From Pyrobaculum ferrireducens (GTDB taxonomy: Archaea; Thermoproteota; Thermoprotei; Thermoproteales; Thermoproteaceae), in contig NC_016645.1 in the NCBI RefSeq assembly GCF_000234805.1, forward strand, positions 1,278,391 to 1,342,390: DNA of 64,000 bases, read 5' to 3'. A model generated the notes under the pieces. It was not told the origin of the DNA. It saw nothing but the letters and a program-made list of their open reading frames with translations, and did no database searches. Each line of letters starts with the position of its first letter. Position 1 is the stretch's first letter. Below, piece after piece: positions 24,636-34,416 of this stretch. The translations under genes and the position numbers were made by a program.

Positions 24636-25118
24636 ATGGCTATCGACGATAAGGATCAGGAGAAGCCTTTGAGAAGGCCTCCGCCGCGGCAACCTCCTCC
24701 GCAACCTCTACCTACACAGCCGCCTCTCCCGCCCCCGCCCGTGCAGTACCAGCAACCGGCGCCTCCTCCGCCTCCGCCGCCCGGGCCCTACCCGATCCCC
24801 CCGCCGACGGTTAGGACGCAGAGGACTTTGCCCCCTCCCCCGCCCTTGCCACAGCCCGCACCGCAGCCGCAGCCTCAGCAGGAGGGACAAGCTGTAAAGA
24901 GGCCCGCGAAGGGTATGGGGATGGAGAAGACCCAGCCCCTCCCTCTGGCTGGTGTTGTGGTTGCGTTGATCGCGGCGTTGATGGGCATAATCACCTCTGT
25001 GATTTCTGTTTTTAACGAGGCGTTGAGCATACCGCTCCTGGCGGTGGCTATAGCGGGGACTAACGCGGCTTTGATTGTGGTTGCGGTTGCTATCTGGCGG
25101 TTGCTGTCGAGGCGTTGA
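24636..25118 (+). CDS. Proline-rich protein with two C-terminal membrane helices
   Basis: The product (160 residues from the ATG at 24636) has a charged start (MAIDDKDQEK), about 70 residues dominated by Pro and Gln, and then two hydrophobic segments (about 108-128 and 132-153). It is probably an inner-face membrane protein with a disordered cytoplasmic arm. No family is recognised. A TATA box (TTTATATAAC, 24609-24618) about 22 bases upstream favours this ATG over the GTG at 24624. The 3' end overlaps the XPD gene by 29 bases. Confidence 0.6.
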   Translation: MAIDDKDQEKPLRRPPPRQPPPQPLPTQPPLPPPPVQYQQPAPPPPPPPGPYPIPPPTVRTQRTLPPPPPLPQPAPQPQPQQEGQAVKRPAKGMGMEKTQPLPLAGVVVALIAALMGIITSVISVFNEALSIPLLAVAIAGTNAALIVVAVAIWRLLSRR

Positions 25119-26829
25119 ACTTCTCCACAGCCCCCATGGCCTCCTCCACGTCTTGAACAACCAGAGAACCCGTGAGCAGGTCGGCTAGGTTCGTCCAGAG
25201 CTCGGGCTCGGCGTAGCGTCTGTCGAGGAAGACAAGCACCCCCCTGTCCTCCGGCTTTCTGAAGAGCCTACCCACCGCCTGTCTTATGCTAACCATCGCC
25301 TGGTACATGTAGACAGCGTCCCACGCCCTGGCTCCAAGTCTAGGCTTGAGGAGCTCCACTCTCCTCTCTAGGTAGGGGCTGGGCTCGGGATATGGGACGC
25401 CCACTATTACCACTGTGGAGAGTAGATTGGCTCCGTCTCTGGTGTACTCGACCCCCTCTGTGTACCTTCCCCTGGCCACGGCACCTATGAAGAACTTCTC
25501 TGGGATGTCCGCCAAGGAGACCTCTCCGCCGTCTTCGTACCAGTGGGGTATCGAGATTTTGAGATACTTCTTCACTCCCTTCATTACTTCGTATGAGGGG
25601 AATACCGCCAGAACGCCGCGGGGAGACGCGTTTATACAGGCGGCCAGCCTCTTGGCTATTTTTAGGTACATCTCCTCGCCTCTTTCGGCGTATTTCGTAG
25701 TGACTCCCACATCTACTATTGAGAGGTAGTTCTCTCTGGGGATGTACTTATTGAAGGGGACGTCTAGCTCCTCGTAATTAGATAGGGCGAGCGCCTCGGC
25801 GAAGAGCCCTATTGGCAACGTGCCGCTTATATAAACGACGCTGTGCGCGCCGCGTAGCTTCTCTCTCACAATCGAGGTTGGATCGAGCGGGTAGAGGGCG
25901 AGTGTCCTCAAGCCCTCTACATACTCCACCTGGGCGTGGTGGCGCCGCCTGTTCTTGATGGCGTCTCTAAGCTCCTTCACGAGGAGGAGCGGAGTGTAGG
26001 GGTTAAGCAAACTCTCCGTTTTCCTTTTCGTAATTTCTCTAATAGCATCGTCAAGTTGTAAATCGGCCACCAGACCCGCAAGATCGCCGAGGTCGACGTT
26101 GCCCTCAGCCTTTTTTACGTAGGTATATATGGCGTATATCTTCGCGGCCTCTTCCACGTAGCCGTATTTACGCGCCTCTCTGTACGCCTGCCTCAGCTCG
26201 CCTTCGCTAATCTTTATGCTGTGGAGGTGGACAACGGCGTCAAATAAGGCGTGTGCCTCGTCTATGATAACCACCTTGCCCTTCGTCTGGGCTTCCTCTC
26301 TACCGAAGATGTAGTAGTATGTAGAAATCACGACCTCTGCCTCGTCGAGCTTCCTCTTGGCGTATTCATAGGGACATGTCTTCGAGGCGCAGAGGAGTTT
26401 TACATATGTAGCGACGTTTTTCAAAGGCACGTCCACATCCCCCGGTGGATAATAGGCGCACCTCCCGAGGCTCTTAAGAAGGCTACACTCGGCGAGAAAC
26501 TCCAAGTAGCTGAGTTTTCGGATCTGTGGGTAGCAGCACATGTCTTGCTTGCTCTTGATGACGATGTAGTTAAAGTCGGCCCCCAGTTGACGTATCTTGG
26601 CCAGCTCCCTCACCGGCGGCTCTAGCTCAGCCCGCGTCCGCACGGCGTAGTGCACGCGGACTCCCGTCTCCAGCATGTACTTCACGGCGGCGGCGAGCAC
26701 CGCCGAAGTCTTGCCGAGGCCCGTCGGCGCGTTGATCAGCGCCGCCGCGCCGCGGCGAAGCGCGTCGTATACCTTTTCATAAATCTCGCGTTGAAACTGC
26801 CGGGCCTCTGCGTAGGGGAAGAAATCCAC
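25090..26829 (-). CDS. xpd: XPD/Rad3-family DNA helicase
   Basis: XPD is a 5'-3' superfamily 2 helicase with a 4Fe-4S cluster, acting in DNA repair. Walker A APTGLGKT (34-41), the DEAH motif (VVIIDEAHALFD), the SGTLP motif and the C-terminal QAVGRLFRKPEDRG (motif VI) are all visible. Six cysteines between residues 98 and 152 (CCY, AECS, GRCA, LLCAS, KTCP) can supply the four cluster ligands. The 579-residue length is typical for archaea. The GTG at 26829 follows a TATA-like AATTTATAG on the minus strand. Confidence 0.95.
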   Translation of the reverse strand: MDFFPYAEARQFQREIYEKVYDALRRGAAALINAPTGLGKTSAVLAAAVKYMLETGVRVHYAVRTRAELEPPVRELAKIRQLGADFNYIVIKSKQDMCCYPQIRKLSYLEFLAECSLLKSLGRCAYYPPGDVDVPLKNVATYVKLLCASKTCPYEYAKRKLDEAEVVISTYYYIFGREEAQTKGKVVIIDEAHALFDAVVHLHSIKISEGELRQAYREARKYGYVEEAAKIYAIYTYVKKAEGNVDLGDLAGLVADLQLDDAIREITKRKTESLLNPYTPLLLVKELRDAIKNRRRHHAQVEYVEGLRTLALYPLDPTSIVREKLRGAHSVVYISGTLPIGLFAEALALSNYEELDVPFNKYIPRENYLSIVDVGVTTKYAERGEEMYLKIAKRLAACINASPRGVLAVFPSYEVMKGVKKYLKISIPHWYEDGGEVSLADIPEKFFIGAVARGRYTEGVEYTRDGANLLSTVVIVGVPYPEPSPYLERRVELLKPRLGARAWDAVYMYQAMVSIRQAVGRLFRKPEDRGVLVFLDRRYAEPELWTNLADLLTGSLVVQDVEEAMGAVEKFNASTATAR

Positions 26830-26865
26830 GATTTTATTTAAATCCCTATAAATTCCCTTTCCCCA

Positions 26866-28026
26866 ATGCTACATACAGCGTCTCCCTCAGATATTTTGTC
26901 AGGGAGAACCACTGACATATATTTCGCCAGGACGGTGGAGGTTTTGAAAAACGCGGGGTTTGCTGATGTGAGGGTGAGGGCCGAGTTCCACGTGGCCTCT
27001 CTTCCCAGGGGCTTTAAGTGGGCGGTGTTCACGGGGCTTAAGGAAGTGGTTGAAATTCTACGGGGTAGGAGGATAACGCTGTACGCCCTGCCCGAGGGCA
27101 CTCTGTTTTACGAAAACGACCCCATTATGGTTATCGAGGGTCCCTATCTGGAATTTGCTGTGTTGGAGACAGCGATTCTGGGCGTGGTTAGACACTATTC
27201 CAGCATTTCCACCAAGGCGGCCCGCGTGAAGAAGATAGCAGGTGAAAAGACTTGTCTCTTTTTCGGAGCGCGGGCGCTTCACCCCGCTATTCAGCCTATG
27301 GCGGACCGCGCGGCGTATATCGGAGGTTGCGACGGCGTGGCCACCGTCATGGGGGCAGAGTTGCTCGGTATAAAGCCGTCGGGCACCATGCCGCATGCCT
27401 TGATGATAATATTCAGGGCCGTGGCGGGCGACCACACCTTGGCGTGGGTCTGGTTCGACAAGACCGTCCCCTCGGAGGTACCCCGCATAGTGCTCGCCGA
27501 CACGTTCCTCGACGAGAGGGAGGAGGCCCTTCTGGCGGCTAAGTTGCTGGGGGAGAGGCTACACGGAGTGAGGCTGGACACGCCGGGTAGCAGGCGGGGG
27601 AATATTAGGAGAATCGTCGAGGAGGTGAGGTGGGCTCTTGACCTCAACGGCTATAGAAACGTGAAGATTTTCGTCAGCGGGGGGCTGGACGAGCCGCAGG
27701 TGGAGGCTCTAAGAGACGTGGTTGACGGCTTTGGCGTGGGGACCTCCATCGCCTTCCCGCCCTCCGTAGATGTGTCTATGGATATCGTGGAGGTGGAGGT
27801 GGGGGGTAGGTGGATTCCCATCACTAAGAGGGGGAAGTTGCCGGGGTTTAAGCAACTGTATAGGTGCGGCATTAGGCACGTTGCCGTCCCCTGGGGTAGC
27901 CCTCCGCCGTGTGGAGAGCCCCTCTTGGTCAAGTGGATTGAGGACGGCAGGGTCGTTAGAGAGATTCCGGGGGAGGCGGAGATTAGGAAGTACGTACTAG
28001 AGCAGCTTTCTGAAGTCGAGCTATGA
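26866..28026 (+). CDS. pncB: Nicotinate phosphoribosyltransferase
   Basis: NAPRTase makes nicotinate mononucleotide from nicotinate and PRPP. The N-terminus with [16 protein letters not shown], the central [40 protein letters not shown] and [20 protein letters not shown] phosphate-binding motifs define the family. The 386-residue length is normal. It likely acts after the nicotinamidase at 6257-6862. The ATG at 26866 is about 28 bases after TTTATTTAAATC (26833-26844). The 3' end overlaps the convergent reductase gene by 6 bases. Confidence 0.93.
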   Translation: MLHTASPSDILSGRTTDIYFARTVEVLKNAGFADVRVRAEFHVASLPRGFKWAVFTGLKEVVEILRGRRITLYALPEGTLFYENDPIMVIEGPYLEFAVLETAILGVVRHYSSISTKAARVKKIAGEKTCLFFGARALHPAIQPMADRAAYIGGCDGVATVMGAELLGIKPSGTMPHALMIIFRAVAGDHTLAWVWFDKTVPSEVPRIVLADTFLDEREEALLAAKLLGERLHGVRLDTPGSRRGNIRRIVEEVRWALDLNGYRNVKIFVSGGLDEPQVEALRDVVDGFGVGTSIAFPPSVDVSMDIVEVEVGGRWIPITKRGKLPGFKQLYRCGIRHVAVPWGSPPPCGEPLLVKWIEDGRVVREIPGEAEIRKYVLEQLSEVEL

Positions 28027-29097
28027 CTTATCGATGGGCTTTAGCATGAGGCTGTAGGTGGCCTCTCCGGTGTAGACTCTGGTGTAGAGATTGAGAAGCC
28101 TCCTGCCGAGGAGTTTAATTACGGTTTTCCTCTTGCCGATGATCCTAGCGATGCGTGAAAGAGCTCTGGTCTTCCTCACCTCCTCCACATAGGGCTCTAC
28201 AAGCCTTTGGTAGATCTCAGCGGCGTGTTTTTCGCTTCCCCAGATCTTCAACGCTGTGTAAGCCGCGAGGGTTGCGGCGGCTCCGCTGGCTACTGCGTAG
28301 TAAATCCCCTCCCCCGTGGTGGCGTCGACAAGCCCCGCGGCTTCGCCGGCGAGCATCACATTTCTCGTGCCGAGACTCTTGACGTAGCCTAGGGAGAGTG
28401 GGTGCCCCAGCACTGGCCCGGGTTTGTAGCCGGCTTTCTCTGCGTACTCCACCACGAGCCTTCTTAGGTCTATCCACCTCCCCCAGCCCACGCCGGCGCC
28501 TATATTCGCCCCCTCGTCCACGGGAAATATCCAGCTGTAGCCTAGCTGGCCTGTGGCGTCTATAACCGCGTCGAAGTCAACTACGCACCGCTCGCTGGCG
28601 GGCCCCCTTGCTATAGTCATGTAGGCAATGGCGTGGGTTTTGTGGCCTTGGTAGTTCCCCGCCCCGATGGACCTCGCCACAGCGCTCGTGGCGCCGTCGG
28701 CTCCTATCACAACCCTCGCCTGGTACTCCCCGCCTCTTCCAACCACAGTGTTGTTTTTCACATTAATTACCTCGTCTCTTATGAAGTCGACTCCGCTTTG
28801 CTTTAGCAGGGCGTGGTCGAACTGGGGCCTCCTCGTCACGAGAATGGGCTCTTTTCTCAACACGTAGCTGTAGCCCGCGGCGCGGGTTTCAATCTCCCTA
28901 CAGGCGCCGTAGATGGGGTACTCCACGCCCAGCGCGTTTAGAAGCTTCCAGCTACGGGGGGTGAGGCCGCCGCCGCAGGGCTTTTCCCGTGGCGGCTCTC
29001 TCCTGTCGATGACAACTGCCTTGAGCCCCAGCCTCCTTGCCATGATGGCAGCGGCCGAGCCGGCGGGGCCGGCGCCCACAATCACGACGTCGTACAC
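28021..29097 (-). CDS. Geranylgeranyl reductase family flavoprotein
   Basis: These FAD enzymes reduce the isoprenoid chains of archaeal lipids or quinones. The dinucleotide-binding start ([20 protein letters not shown]), [27 protein letters not shown], and [20 protein letters not shown] match the family. The 358-residue length fits. The substrate (ether lipid or menaquinone) is not resolved from sequence. The GTG at 29097 is about 26 bases from an AT tract at 29118-29135 that may also serve the divergent gene. Confidence 0.88.
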   Translation of the reverse strand: MYDVVIVGAGPAGSAAAIMARRLGLKAVVIDRREPPREKPCGGGLTPRSWKLLNALGVEYPIYGACREIETRAAGYSYVLRKEPILVTRRPQFDHALLKQSGVDFIRDEVINVKNNTVVGRGGEYQARVVIGADGATSAVARSIGAGNYQGHKTHAIAYMTIARGPASERCVVDFDAVIDATGQLGYSWIFPVDEGANIGAGVGWGRWIDLRRLVVEYAEKAGYKPGPVLGHPLSLGYVKSLGTRNVMLAGEAAGLVDATTGEGIYYAVASGAAATLAAYTALKIWGSEKHAAEIYQRLVEPYVEEVRKTRALSRIARIIGKRKTVIKLLGRRLLNLYTRVYTGEATYSLMLKPIDKS

Positions 29098-29117
29098 CTT
29101 AGCAGATGCGTCTGCTC

Positions 29118-29135
29118 AATAAAAATATTTTATTT
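29118..29135. promoter_or_regulatory. Shared AT tract between divergent genes
   Basis: AATAAAAATATTTTATTT is close to symmetric. Its ends sit about 26 bases from the minus-strand start at 29097 and about 26 bases from the plus-strand start at 29154, so one TATA region could serve both genes. Confidence 0.45.
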
Positions 29136-29153
29136 CATGTCCCTGCCGCCTAT

Positions 29154-29567
29154 GTGTGGCGGGATCTCAAGTGGTTTGAGGTGAGTTTTAGATGTATAAA
29201 GTGTGGCATCTGCTGTGTAGGCACGGAAATGGAGCTGTTGGCGGAGGATATTGAGCGTATAACATCGGCTGGGTATAGGCTGGAGGACTTCGCCGTGGAG
29301 AAAGACGGAGTATACCGCTTGAGAAATGTAGATGGCCATTGTTATTTCTACGACCCGGCATCGAGAAGTTGTAAAATTTACGACATTAGGCCGATTGGTT
29401 GCCGCATCTACCCGCTTATTTTCGACGGCGAAAAGGTGGATGTGGATCGAACATGTCCTACATGGCATACGGTGCCGAGGAGGGAGGTGGAGCGCCTGGC
29501 GCCTTACGTAGTGAAGTTTCTCAACGATGCAAAGATCGCCAAGATTAAGATTAAATTAAGGCTTTGA
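29154..29567 (+). CDS. YkgJ-family zinc- or iron-chelating protein
   Basis: The product has the cysteine cluster [12 protein letters not shown] near the N-terminus, C in [23 protein letters not shown] and a final TCPTW, which is the YkgJ/UPF0153 pattern. These proteins are thought to bind an iron-sulfur cluster or zinc; the reaction is unknown. The frame is open from 29106, but the GTG at 29154 is placed 26 bases from the upstream TATA-like tract and still includes all cysteines, giving 137 residues. Its 3' end overlaps ribB by 17 bases. Confidence 0.8.
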   Translation: MWRDLKWFEVSFRCIKCGICCVGTEMELLAEDIERITSAGYRLEDFAVEKDGVYRLRNVDGHCYFYDPASRSCKIYDIRPIGCRIYPLIFDGEKVDVDRTCPTWHTVPRREVERLAPYVVKFLNDAKIAKIKIKLRL

Positions 29568-30219
29568 TGTCTTCAGTCGTTATCAACGGGATGTCCAGTG
29601 ACTTAGCTAGTTCTCTTGCCTCGTCAACAGGCATCGCCTCGGTGTGGCGTCCCAAGATCTCTATGATGACCACTGCCGGCGGCAGGCCGGCGGCTTTTGC
29701 GAGTATTAAAGAGAGCTCTGTATGGCCCCACCTCTCTCCTATACGCCCTCCCAACACAGGCACGTGGCCTGGGAGGTAAAATTGCCTCCGGAAGGCCTCC
29801 CTCGCCTCCTCTGGATCTTTAAGGGCCAGTTCCACAACCTTTGCAAGTTCCCTAATGGTGAGGGCCTTATCTGAGTCCCTTATGCCCGTCTTAGTTTTTA
29901 TGTGGTTGACATACCCCATGAAGGCAGGCTCGTCGCCGTATGGGGCTGTGGAGTGGAAGCCTCTTCTTTTGTAGTACTCGCTTAAAAATTCCAGCCCGAG
30001 GATTTTTCCAATCTCCCGTGTCGTGGCGAAGCACAGCAAACCCCCTGCGTTTTCTCTTAGCCACCGCACAGTGGCTGGGTTAACCACATCGGCACGTATA
30101 ACAAAGTCAACTTCCGCCTCTCTGTCATCACCGTCGTATATCATGACAGGCTTCCCGGCCTTTAGGGCACTGATCGCCCTTTCAATATTTTGCATAGTAA
30201 ACTCATTTTTCCGAATCAT
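29551..30219 (-). CDS. ribB: 3,4-dihydroxy-2-butanone 4-phosphate synthase
   Basis: RibB makes the four-carbon unit of riboflavin from ribulose 5-phosphate. [19 protein letters not shown] (the acidic metal/substrate site), [29 protein letters not shown] and the [24 protein letters not shown] segment are all present. The 222-residue length is normal. It starts with an ATGA overlap on arfC and closes the arfA-arfC-ribB operon. An internal ATG at 30195 is an alternative start. Confidence 0.95.
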   Translation of the reverse strand: MIRKNEFTMQNIERAISALKAGKPVMIYDGDDREAEVDFVIRADVVNPATVRWLRENAGGLLCFATTREIGKILGLEFLSEYYKRRGFHSTAPYGDEPAFMGYVNHIKTKTGIRDSDKALTIRELAKVVELALKDPEEAREAFRRQFYLPGHVPVLGGRIGERWGHTELSLILAKAAGLPPAVVIIEILGRHTEAMPVDEARELAKSLDIPLITTEDIKALI

Positions 30220-30887
30220 ATATTTTGTGTAAACTTATTTTTACATCTCAGTCGGTAGGTGAGCACAATCTCTCTTCCGCATTCACACAGCTTCACGCTA
30301 ACAAGCTCGAGAACGAAGGGCGTTTCCTCGGTGTTTGGGTAGCCCTCCCCCTCTATTAGCGAGACGCCGTTGCCAAATACATAGGGGGTTATGGTGACTA
30401 TCAACTCATCTACTAGGCATCTGTTGAGAAACTCCCAGTTAGTCCTGCCGCCGCCTTCCAGAAGCACCTTTTTCATATTTCGCCTGTACAAGTCTCTTAG
30501 CACGTCTCCCGGGTCTATCTTCTCCTCGCCTATGATGACGACTTCAACGCCCCTCCCCCTCAGCTCTTCTATTTTTTCAAGGGGGGCGCGTCTAGAGGTG
30601 TAAATAATAGTTGGCGCCGAGTTGTCAAAAATTCTAAGCGTCGTAGGGACGCGGAGCGCCCCGTCTATCAATACGCGCACGGGGTTCCTCCCCTCTACAT
30701 ACCGCACGGTGAGTCTGGGGTTGTCTACAATTGCCGTGTTGGCGCCTATAATTACTGCGTCTACATTTGCCCTCATGGCGTGTAGTCTCTTTAAGTCGTG
30801 GGGACACGACAGCCGTGAGTACCCAGTTCTGCTGGCTATTCTCCCATCCACCGTAACGGCGGCCATTAGATATACGTAGGGCCTCAT
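30216..30887 (-). CDS. arfC: 2,5-diamino-6-ribosylamino-pyrimidinone 5'-phosphate reductase
   Basis: ArfC (RibD C-terminal fold) reduces the ribosyl group of the third intermediate in archaeal riboflavin/F420 synthesis with NADPH. RPYVYLMAAVTVDGRIAS at the start, DAVIIGANTAIVDNPRLTVR, and the Gly-rich KKVLLEGGGRTNWEFL are the family hallmarks. The 223-residue length is normal. It overlaps arfA and ribB by four bases on each side, so translation of the three is coupled. Confidence 0.93.
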   Translation of the reverse strand: MRPYVYLMAAVTVDGRIASRTGYSRLSCPHDLKRLHAMRANVDAVIIGANTAIVDNPRLTVRYVEGRNPVRVLIDGALRVPTTLRIFDNSAPTIIYTSRRAPLEKIEELRGRGVEVVIIGEEKIDPGDVLRDLYRRNMKKVLLEGGGRTNWEFLNRCLVDELIVTITPYVFGNGVSLIEGEGYPNTEETPFVLELVSVKLCECGREIVLTYRLRCKNKFTQNI

Positions 30888-31549
30888 TTCACTAACTTGA
30901 CGCCTGTCGCGCCTCTGTGCCTCAAGGCGTCGAGCCCCCGGGTGGCCTTAACGAAGGCGTTGTAGGGCCTCTTCGCTATACCTAGGCCAATCCGTAAATC
31001 GGCATTTAGGTAGCCGTACAGTTCGTAGGCGGCTTTGGGGGTGGGGAGGAATAACATAATGTTATCTCCGCCGAGGTAGAACACCATACAGCCCACGTCT
31101 TTACAGAAGTCTGTAGCTTTGTTGAGGAGGTCTTGTACCTGGCGGTATACGTATAGCGGCCCGTTGACCTTAGTCGTGTCGGTGCTGTTTACCACATCCA
31201 TGTGTCCCACCACGGCTACTTCACCGCCTAGGCCGCTTGCACGTCCGCAGTTTTTATACGCCTCCATAGGCGTCTCGCCGGTGCCCTCGCAGAACTCGAT
31301 CTCCACAGGCGATACACGTCTAATCTTGTCGACTGCCTTGCGGATAAACTCAGCGTTGATGTTGTTAGTCAGCGCTATGAGGTAGTCGTATCTAAAGTGG
31401 TGGGGGAGCGCGCCTATCGAGGTGAAGCTTCTCCACAGCGTCTCGTGTAGGCGCGCCTGTGTTTTCTGTATAATGTGTTCACGCCTGGGGCCGAGGGATT
31501 CTGTCCACTCTCGGTAGCCTTTTAACGCCATTAGCGCCACCTTATGCAC
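30884..31549 (-). CDS. arfA: GTP cyclohydrolase III (GTP cyclohydrolase IIa)
   Basis: ArfA opens GTP to the formamidopyrimidine nucleotide, the first step in archaeal riboflavin/F420 synthesis. ALKGYREWTESLGPRREHII near the start, GHMDVVNSTD (metal site) and the GGDN motif in VFYLGGDNIMLF are diagnostic. The frame is open to 31606, but the GTG at 31549 lies about 26 bases from a TATA box (GTTTATATAC, minus strand, 31571-31580) and gives the usual N-terminus. It heads arfA-arfC-ribB; the next pathway enzyme is encoded divergently at 31639. Confidence 0.92.
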   Translation of the reverse strand: MHKVALMALKGYREWTESLGPRREHIIQKTQARLHETLWRSFTSIGALPHHFRYDYLIALTNNINAEFIRKAVDKIRRVSPVEIEFCEGTGETPMEAYKNCGRASGLGGEVAVVGHMDVVNSTDTTKVNGPLYVYRQVQDLLNKATDFCKDVGCMVFYLGGDNIMLFLPTPKAAYELYGYLNADLRIGLGIAKRPYNAFVKATRGLDALRHRGATGVKLVK

Positions 31550-31638
31550 ATGGCAGTCAACTAAAGTGTGTATATAAACTTGGCGTGTGTAAACTAGAGT
31601 TGCCAATTAGATAAAATTCTTGGGATGTGGGGGGCTCC

Positions 31639-32271
31639 GTGGTCTGTTTACTGCCAGTTGGTTCCTACGAACAGCACGGCCCTCATCTGCCGCCAACGGT
31701 AGATGCCGATGTGGCGAGATACGTGGCTGATAAAGTAGCCGAGAGGATAGGCGCCAGATCTCTCCCACCTATTTACTACAGCTGTAGCGAAGAGCACAGA
31801 GACTTCCCCCAGACAATTTCGGTAAAGTGCCGCAGTTTCTTGCCATATCTTGAAGATGTGCTGAGGTCGGCCGTGGAGAAGTGTGGAGTTGTGGTTGTGG
31901 TTGTGGGTCATGGCGGTGTGTGGGACGCTGTGAAGCTAATCTCGGAGCAGTTAAATTATGAACTGGGGCCGCGGGTACTGCCTGTAAACATATGGGCTAT
32001 TGCATCCCCCAGAGACCACGCGGGAAGCGACGAGACGAGTATATACTTGGCGATCGGCGGATCGCTAGTCGGGGAGCTCGTGGAGATTTGCGAAGGCGAT
32101 ATTTCCCTCTTTGGAAAAAAACGGGTGGGTGAGTTCTCCAAGACGGGGGTAGTGGGCTGTTTAAAGCCAGGTGAGGTATCTGCAGAGAGGGGGAGGACAA
32201 TGCTCGAATTAGTAGTAGAAAAAATAGTTGAGAGATTTAGGCAATTTACGTCTCTTCGTTACATTTCTTAA
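31639..32271 (+). CDS. arfB: Creatininase-family FAPy nucleotide deformylase (ArfB-like)
   Basis: ArfB removes formate from the ArfA product. The protein has the creatininase-fold metal motif LPVGSYEQHGPHLPPTVDAD, the EEH segment (CSEEHRDFPQTIS), VVVVGHGG and HAGSDETS. The creatininase family also includes other amidohydrolases; placement next to arfA decides the call. The frame is open from GTG 31627, but the GTG at 31639 is about 27 bases from a TATA-like TAGATAAAAT (31608-31617). The product is then 210 residues. Its 3' end overlaps the convergent small gene by 26 bases. Confidence 0.85.
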   Translation: MVCLLPVGSYEQHGPHLPPTVDADVARYVADKVAERIGARSLPPIYYSCSEEHRDFPQTISVKCRSFLPYLEDVLRSAVEKCGVVVVVVGHGGVWDAVKLISEQLNYELGPRVLPVNIWAIASPRDHAGSDETSIYLAIGGSLVGELVEICEGDISLFGKKRVGEFSKTGVVGCLKPGEVSAERGRTMLELVVEKIVERFRQFTSLRYIS

Positions 32272-32443
32272 CCGCTTCAGTCAGCTTCTCAATAGCCCTG
32301 ACCAGTTCTCTCAACCCGGCTATTTGTATAGAGACTACCGCGGCGTCCCTCGCCTCAGCCTCTTCATCCTTCTTAAGTTCTGACAGTAATTTCTCCAGCT
32401 CGTCTTCGTCTTTCTTCTCCTGTCTCTTCTTAAGTATCGACAC
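32246..32443 (-). CDS. Small charged coiled-coil protein, unknown function
   Basis: From the GTG at 32443 the product is 65 residues: a Lys/Glu-rich helix (KKRQEKKDEDELEKLLSEL) and a second helix (AGLRELVRAIEKLTEAVKKC). The frame is open to 32557, but a TATA-like CTTAAAGC lies about 20 bases upstream of 32443, and the longer version would run into the divergent deacetylase gene. No family is recognised; it looks cytosolic and helical. Confidence 0.5.
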   Translation of the reverse strand: MSILKKRQEKKDEDELEKLLSELKKDEEAEARDAAVVSIQIAGLRELVRAIEKLTEAVKKCNEET

Positions 32444-32503
32444 GTTATATCTAGATAGCTTTAAGCAACTGAAAGATTTAACTAGCGGCTTGTCGAAAAC
32501 CAC

Positions 32504-33514
32504 ATGCTTGTATACTACTCCGACGTGTTTAAGAAACACGTCCCGCCCTTTAGACACCCCGAGGCCCCTGACAGACTGGATTATTTAGTGGAGGGTGTCT
32601 TGGAGGCGGGCGCCGTTGTAAAAGAGCCCGAGATGCGGGCCGACGCCTGGGACTTGATATACGCAGTTCACGACAAGAGCTATGTAGATTATGTGAAAAG
32701 GATATGTGAAAGAGGTGGCGCTGAGATAGACGGCGACACGTATATCTCGCCTGGCACTTGCGACGCGGCGGCTCTCTCAGTCTCGGCGGTGGCCAACGCC
32801 ATCGATAAGAGAGAGGTGGCTTTGGTGGCTTCGAGGCCTCCGGGCCACCACGCCGGGTTTGTGGGGAGGGCTCTAACAGCGCCCACCCAGGGGTTCTGTA
32901 TATTCAACACGGCGGCGATCGGCGCCCTATACCTCGGGGAAGGCGTGGCTGTGGTGGATATAGACGTCCACCACGGAAACGGCACCCAGGAGATACTCTA
33001 CGCAAAAGACCTCCTCTACATATCAACACATCAACACCCAGCCACCCTGTACCCCGGAACCGGGTATCCAGAGGAGGTGGGCGAGGGCAGAGGCGAGGGC
33101 TTCAACATAAACATCCCACTGCCCCCAGAGGCTGGAGACGACATCTACGTCAAGGTGGTGGACGAATTCATAATCCCCATTTTGAGGCAGTACAACCCCA
33201 AGCTGGTGATAGTGTCGCTGGGGTGGGATGCGCATAGAGATGACCCCCTTGGAGATCTCAACCTCTCCCTCAAGGGCTACCTCTACGCCATAGACGCCAT
33301 ATTGAAGTTGCAGAAGCCCACTGTGTTTCTACTAGAGGGGGGCTACAACCGTTCTGTTATTAAGAGAGGCACTAAGGCCCTAATACGCCTCGCCACAGCG
33401 GGGGAGTTCGCCCCCGGCGAGGCCCAGACGGAGAGCGCGCCCGGCGTCTACAAGCGGTTTGAGGAACTGGCTGTAGAGGTGAGGCGCTACACTGGGCGGT
33501 ACTGGCGGCTATAG
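32504..33514 (+). CDS. Histone deacetylase-fold amidohydrolase
   Basis: These zinc enzymes remove acetyl groups from lysines or polyamines. RPPGHHAG (H115, H116), [14 protein letters not shown] (D154 and H156 as zinc ligands), [11 protein letters not shown] (third ligand Asp) and LLEGGYN (catalytic Tyr) are intact. The 336-residue length is typical. I see no histone gene in this window, and Pyrobaculum is thought to lack histones, so polyamines or Alba-type proteins are more likely targets. The ATG at 32504 lies about 25 bases after GATTTAAC. Confidence 0.9.
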   Translation: MLVYYSDVFKKHVPPFRHPEAPDRLDYLVEGVLEAGAVVKEPEMRADAWDLIYAVHDKSYVDYVKRICERGGAEIDGDTYISPGTCDAAALSVSAVANAIDKREVALVASRPPGHHAGFVGRALTAPTQGFCIFNTAAIGALYLGEGVAVVDIDVHHGNGTQEILYAKDLLYISTHQHPATLYPGTGYPEEVGEGRGEGFNINIPLPPEAGDDIYVKVVDEFIIPILRQYNPKLVIVSLGWDAHRDDPLGDLNLSLKGYLYAIDAILKLQKPTVFLLEGGYNRSVIKRGTKALIRLATAGEFAPGEAQTESAPGVYKRFEELAVEVRRYTGRYWRL

Positions 33515-34366
33515 GACTACCTCCAGTTCCCCTCTTAGAACCGGCCCGATTTTTACCTCGGCAAACTCGTTAAGAATAGAATCTGTGCAGACAAGCCTAT
33601 CTACACAGCTCCTCACTCTCTCCCTGGCGTCTTTTAGAAGCTGGCAGTGAGTCACCGCTGCGTAAACTGCAGAGGCGCCCAAAGTCCTCGCAGACCTGCA
33701 GGCCTCAACAAGCGTCCCCCCAGTGGAGAGGATGTCGTCAACAAGGACCACGCTCTTGTTTCTCAAATCCAGCTCCTGTCTGGGAATGAGAGTTATAGCT
33801 CCCGTATTCCTATCCCGATACTTCTCGAAATAGGTATAGGGAACCCGCAGGGCCTTTGCCAGAGACTCCGCTCTGCGGACGGAGCCGAAGTCTGGGCTTA
33901 TAACCACGTCGACGTTGGGAAGGGCCTTGGCGAACTCCTCCGCTGGGTAGACGTTTCTCACCAAAACCCTCGGCGCGTACTCCGCCACGTATTCCTTATG
34001 CAGATCCACCGTGACGATGGCAGAAACGCCGAGCTGGCTAAGCAACTTAAACACAGTCTTCGAGCTAATAGGCTCGCCAGGCCTAAAACGCCTATCTTGC
34101 CTCGCGTACGGCATATAGGGGATGGCGAGGACTATCCTCCGCACCCCCATGTCGTTTAACGCATCTAGCGTGATGAGTAGCTTAATCAGGTTATCGTTAA
34201 CACTTGGATAGAGCCTAGCCACCAACACAACCCCCTCATCTGCCTCAGGTACCCGGACGAGCACCTCCCCATCTGGGAAAACCCTCTCCTCCACCTGAGA
34301 AACGGGGCCAAGCCCCCCAAGCTCATACGCGATGTCGAGAGCGTTGGGAAAAGACAAGACGCGCAT
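33509..34366 (-). CDS. prs: Ribose-phosphate pyrophosphokinase (PRPP synthetase)
   Basis: Prs makes PRPP for nucleotide and NAD synthesis. The start [29 protein letters not shown], the [15 protein letters not shown] catalytic segment, [21 protein letters not shown] and the PRPP loop [17 protein letters not shown] are all present. The 285-residue length fits archaeal class III-like enzymes. A TATA-like GATAAATCC is about 28 bases upstream of the ATG at 34366. The 3' end overlaps the deacetylase gene by 6 bases. Confidence 0.95.
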   Translation of the reverse strand: MRVLSFPNALDIAYELGGLGPVSQVEERVFPDGEVLVRVPEADEGVVLVARLYPSVNDNLIKLLITLDALNDMGVRRIVLAIPYMPYARQDRRFRPGEPISSKTVFKLLSQLGVSAIVTVDLHKEYVAEYAPRVLVRNVYPAEEFAKALPNVDVVISPDFGSVRRAESLAKALRVPYTYFEKYRDRNTGAITLIPRQELDLRNKSVVLVDDILSTGGTLVEACRSARTLGASAVYAAVTHCQLLKDARERVRSCVDRLVCTDSILNEFAEVKIGPVLRGELEVVL

Positions 34367-34416
34367 ATACCCAGCGACGGGGAGTGGATTTATCTTTTAC
34401 CCCCCTATGCGGAGGC

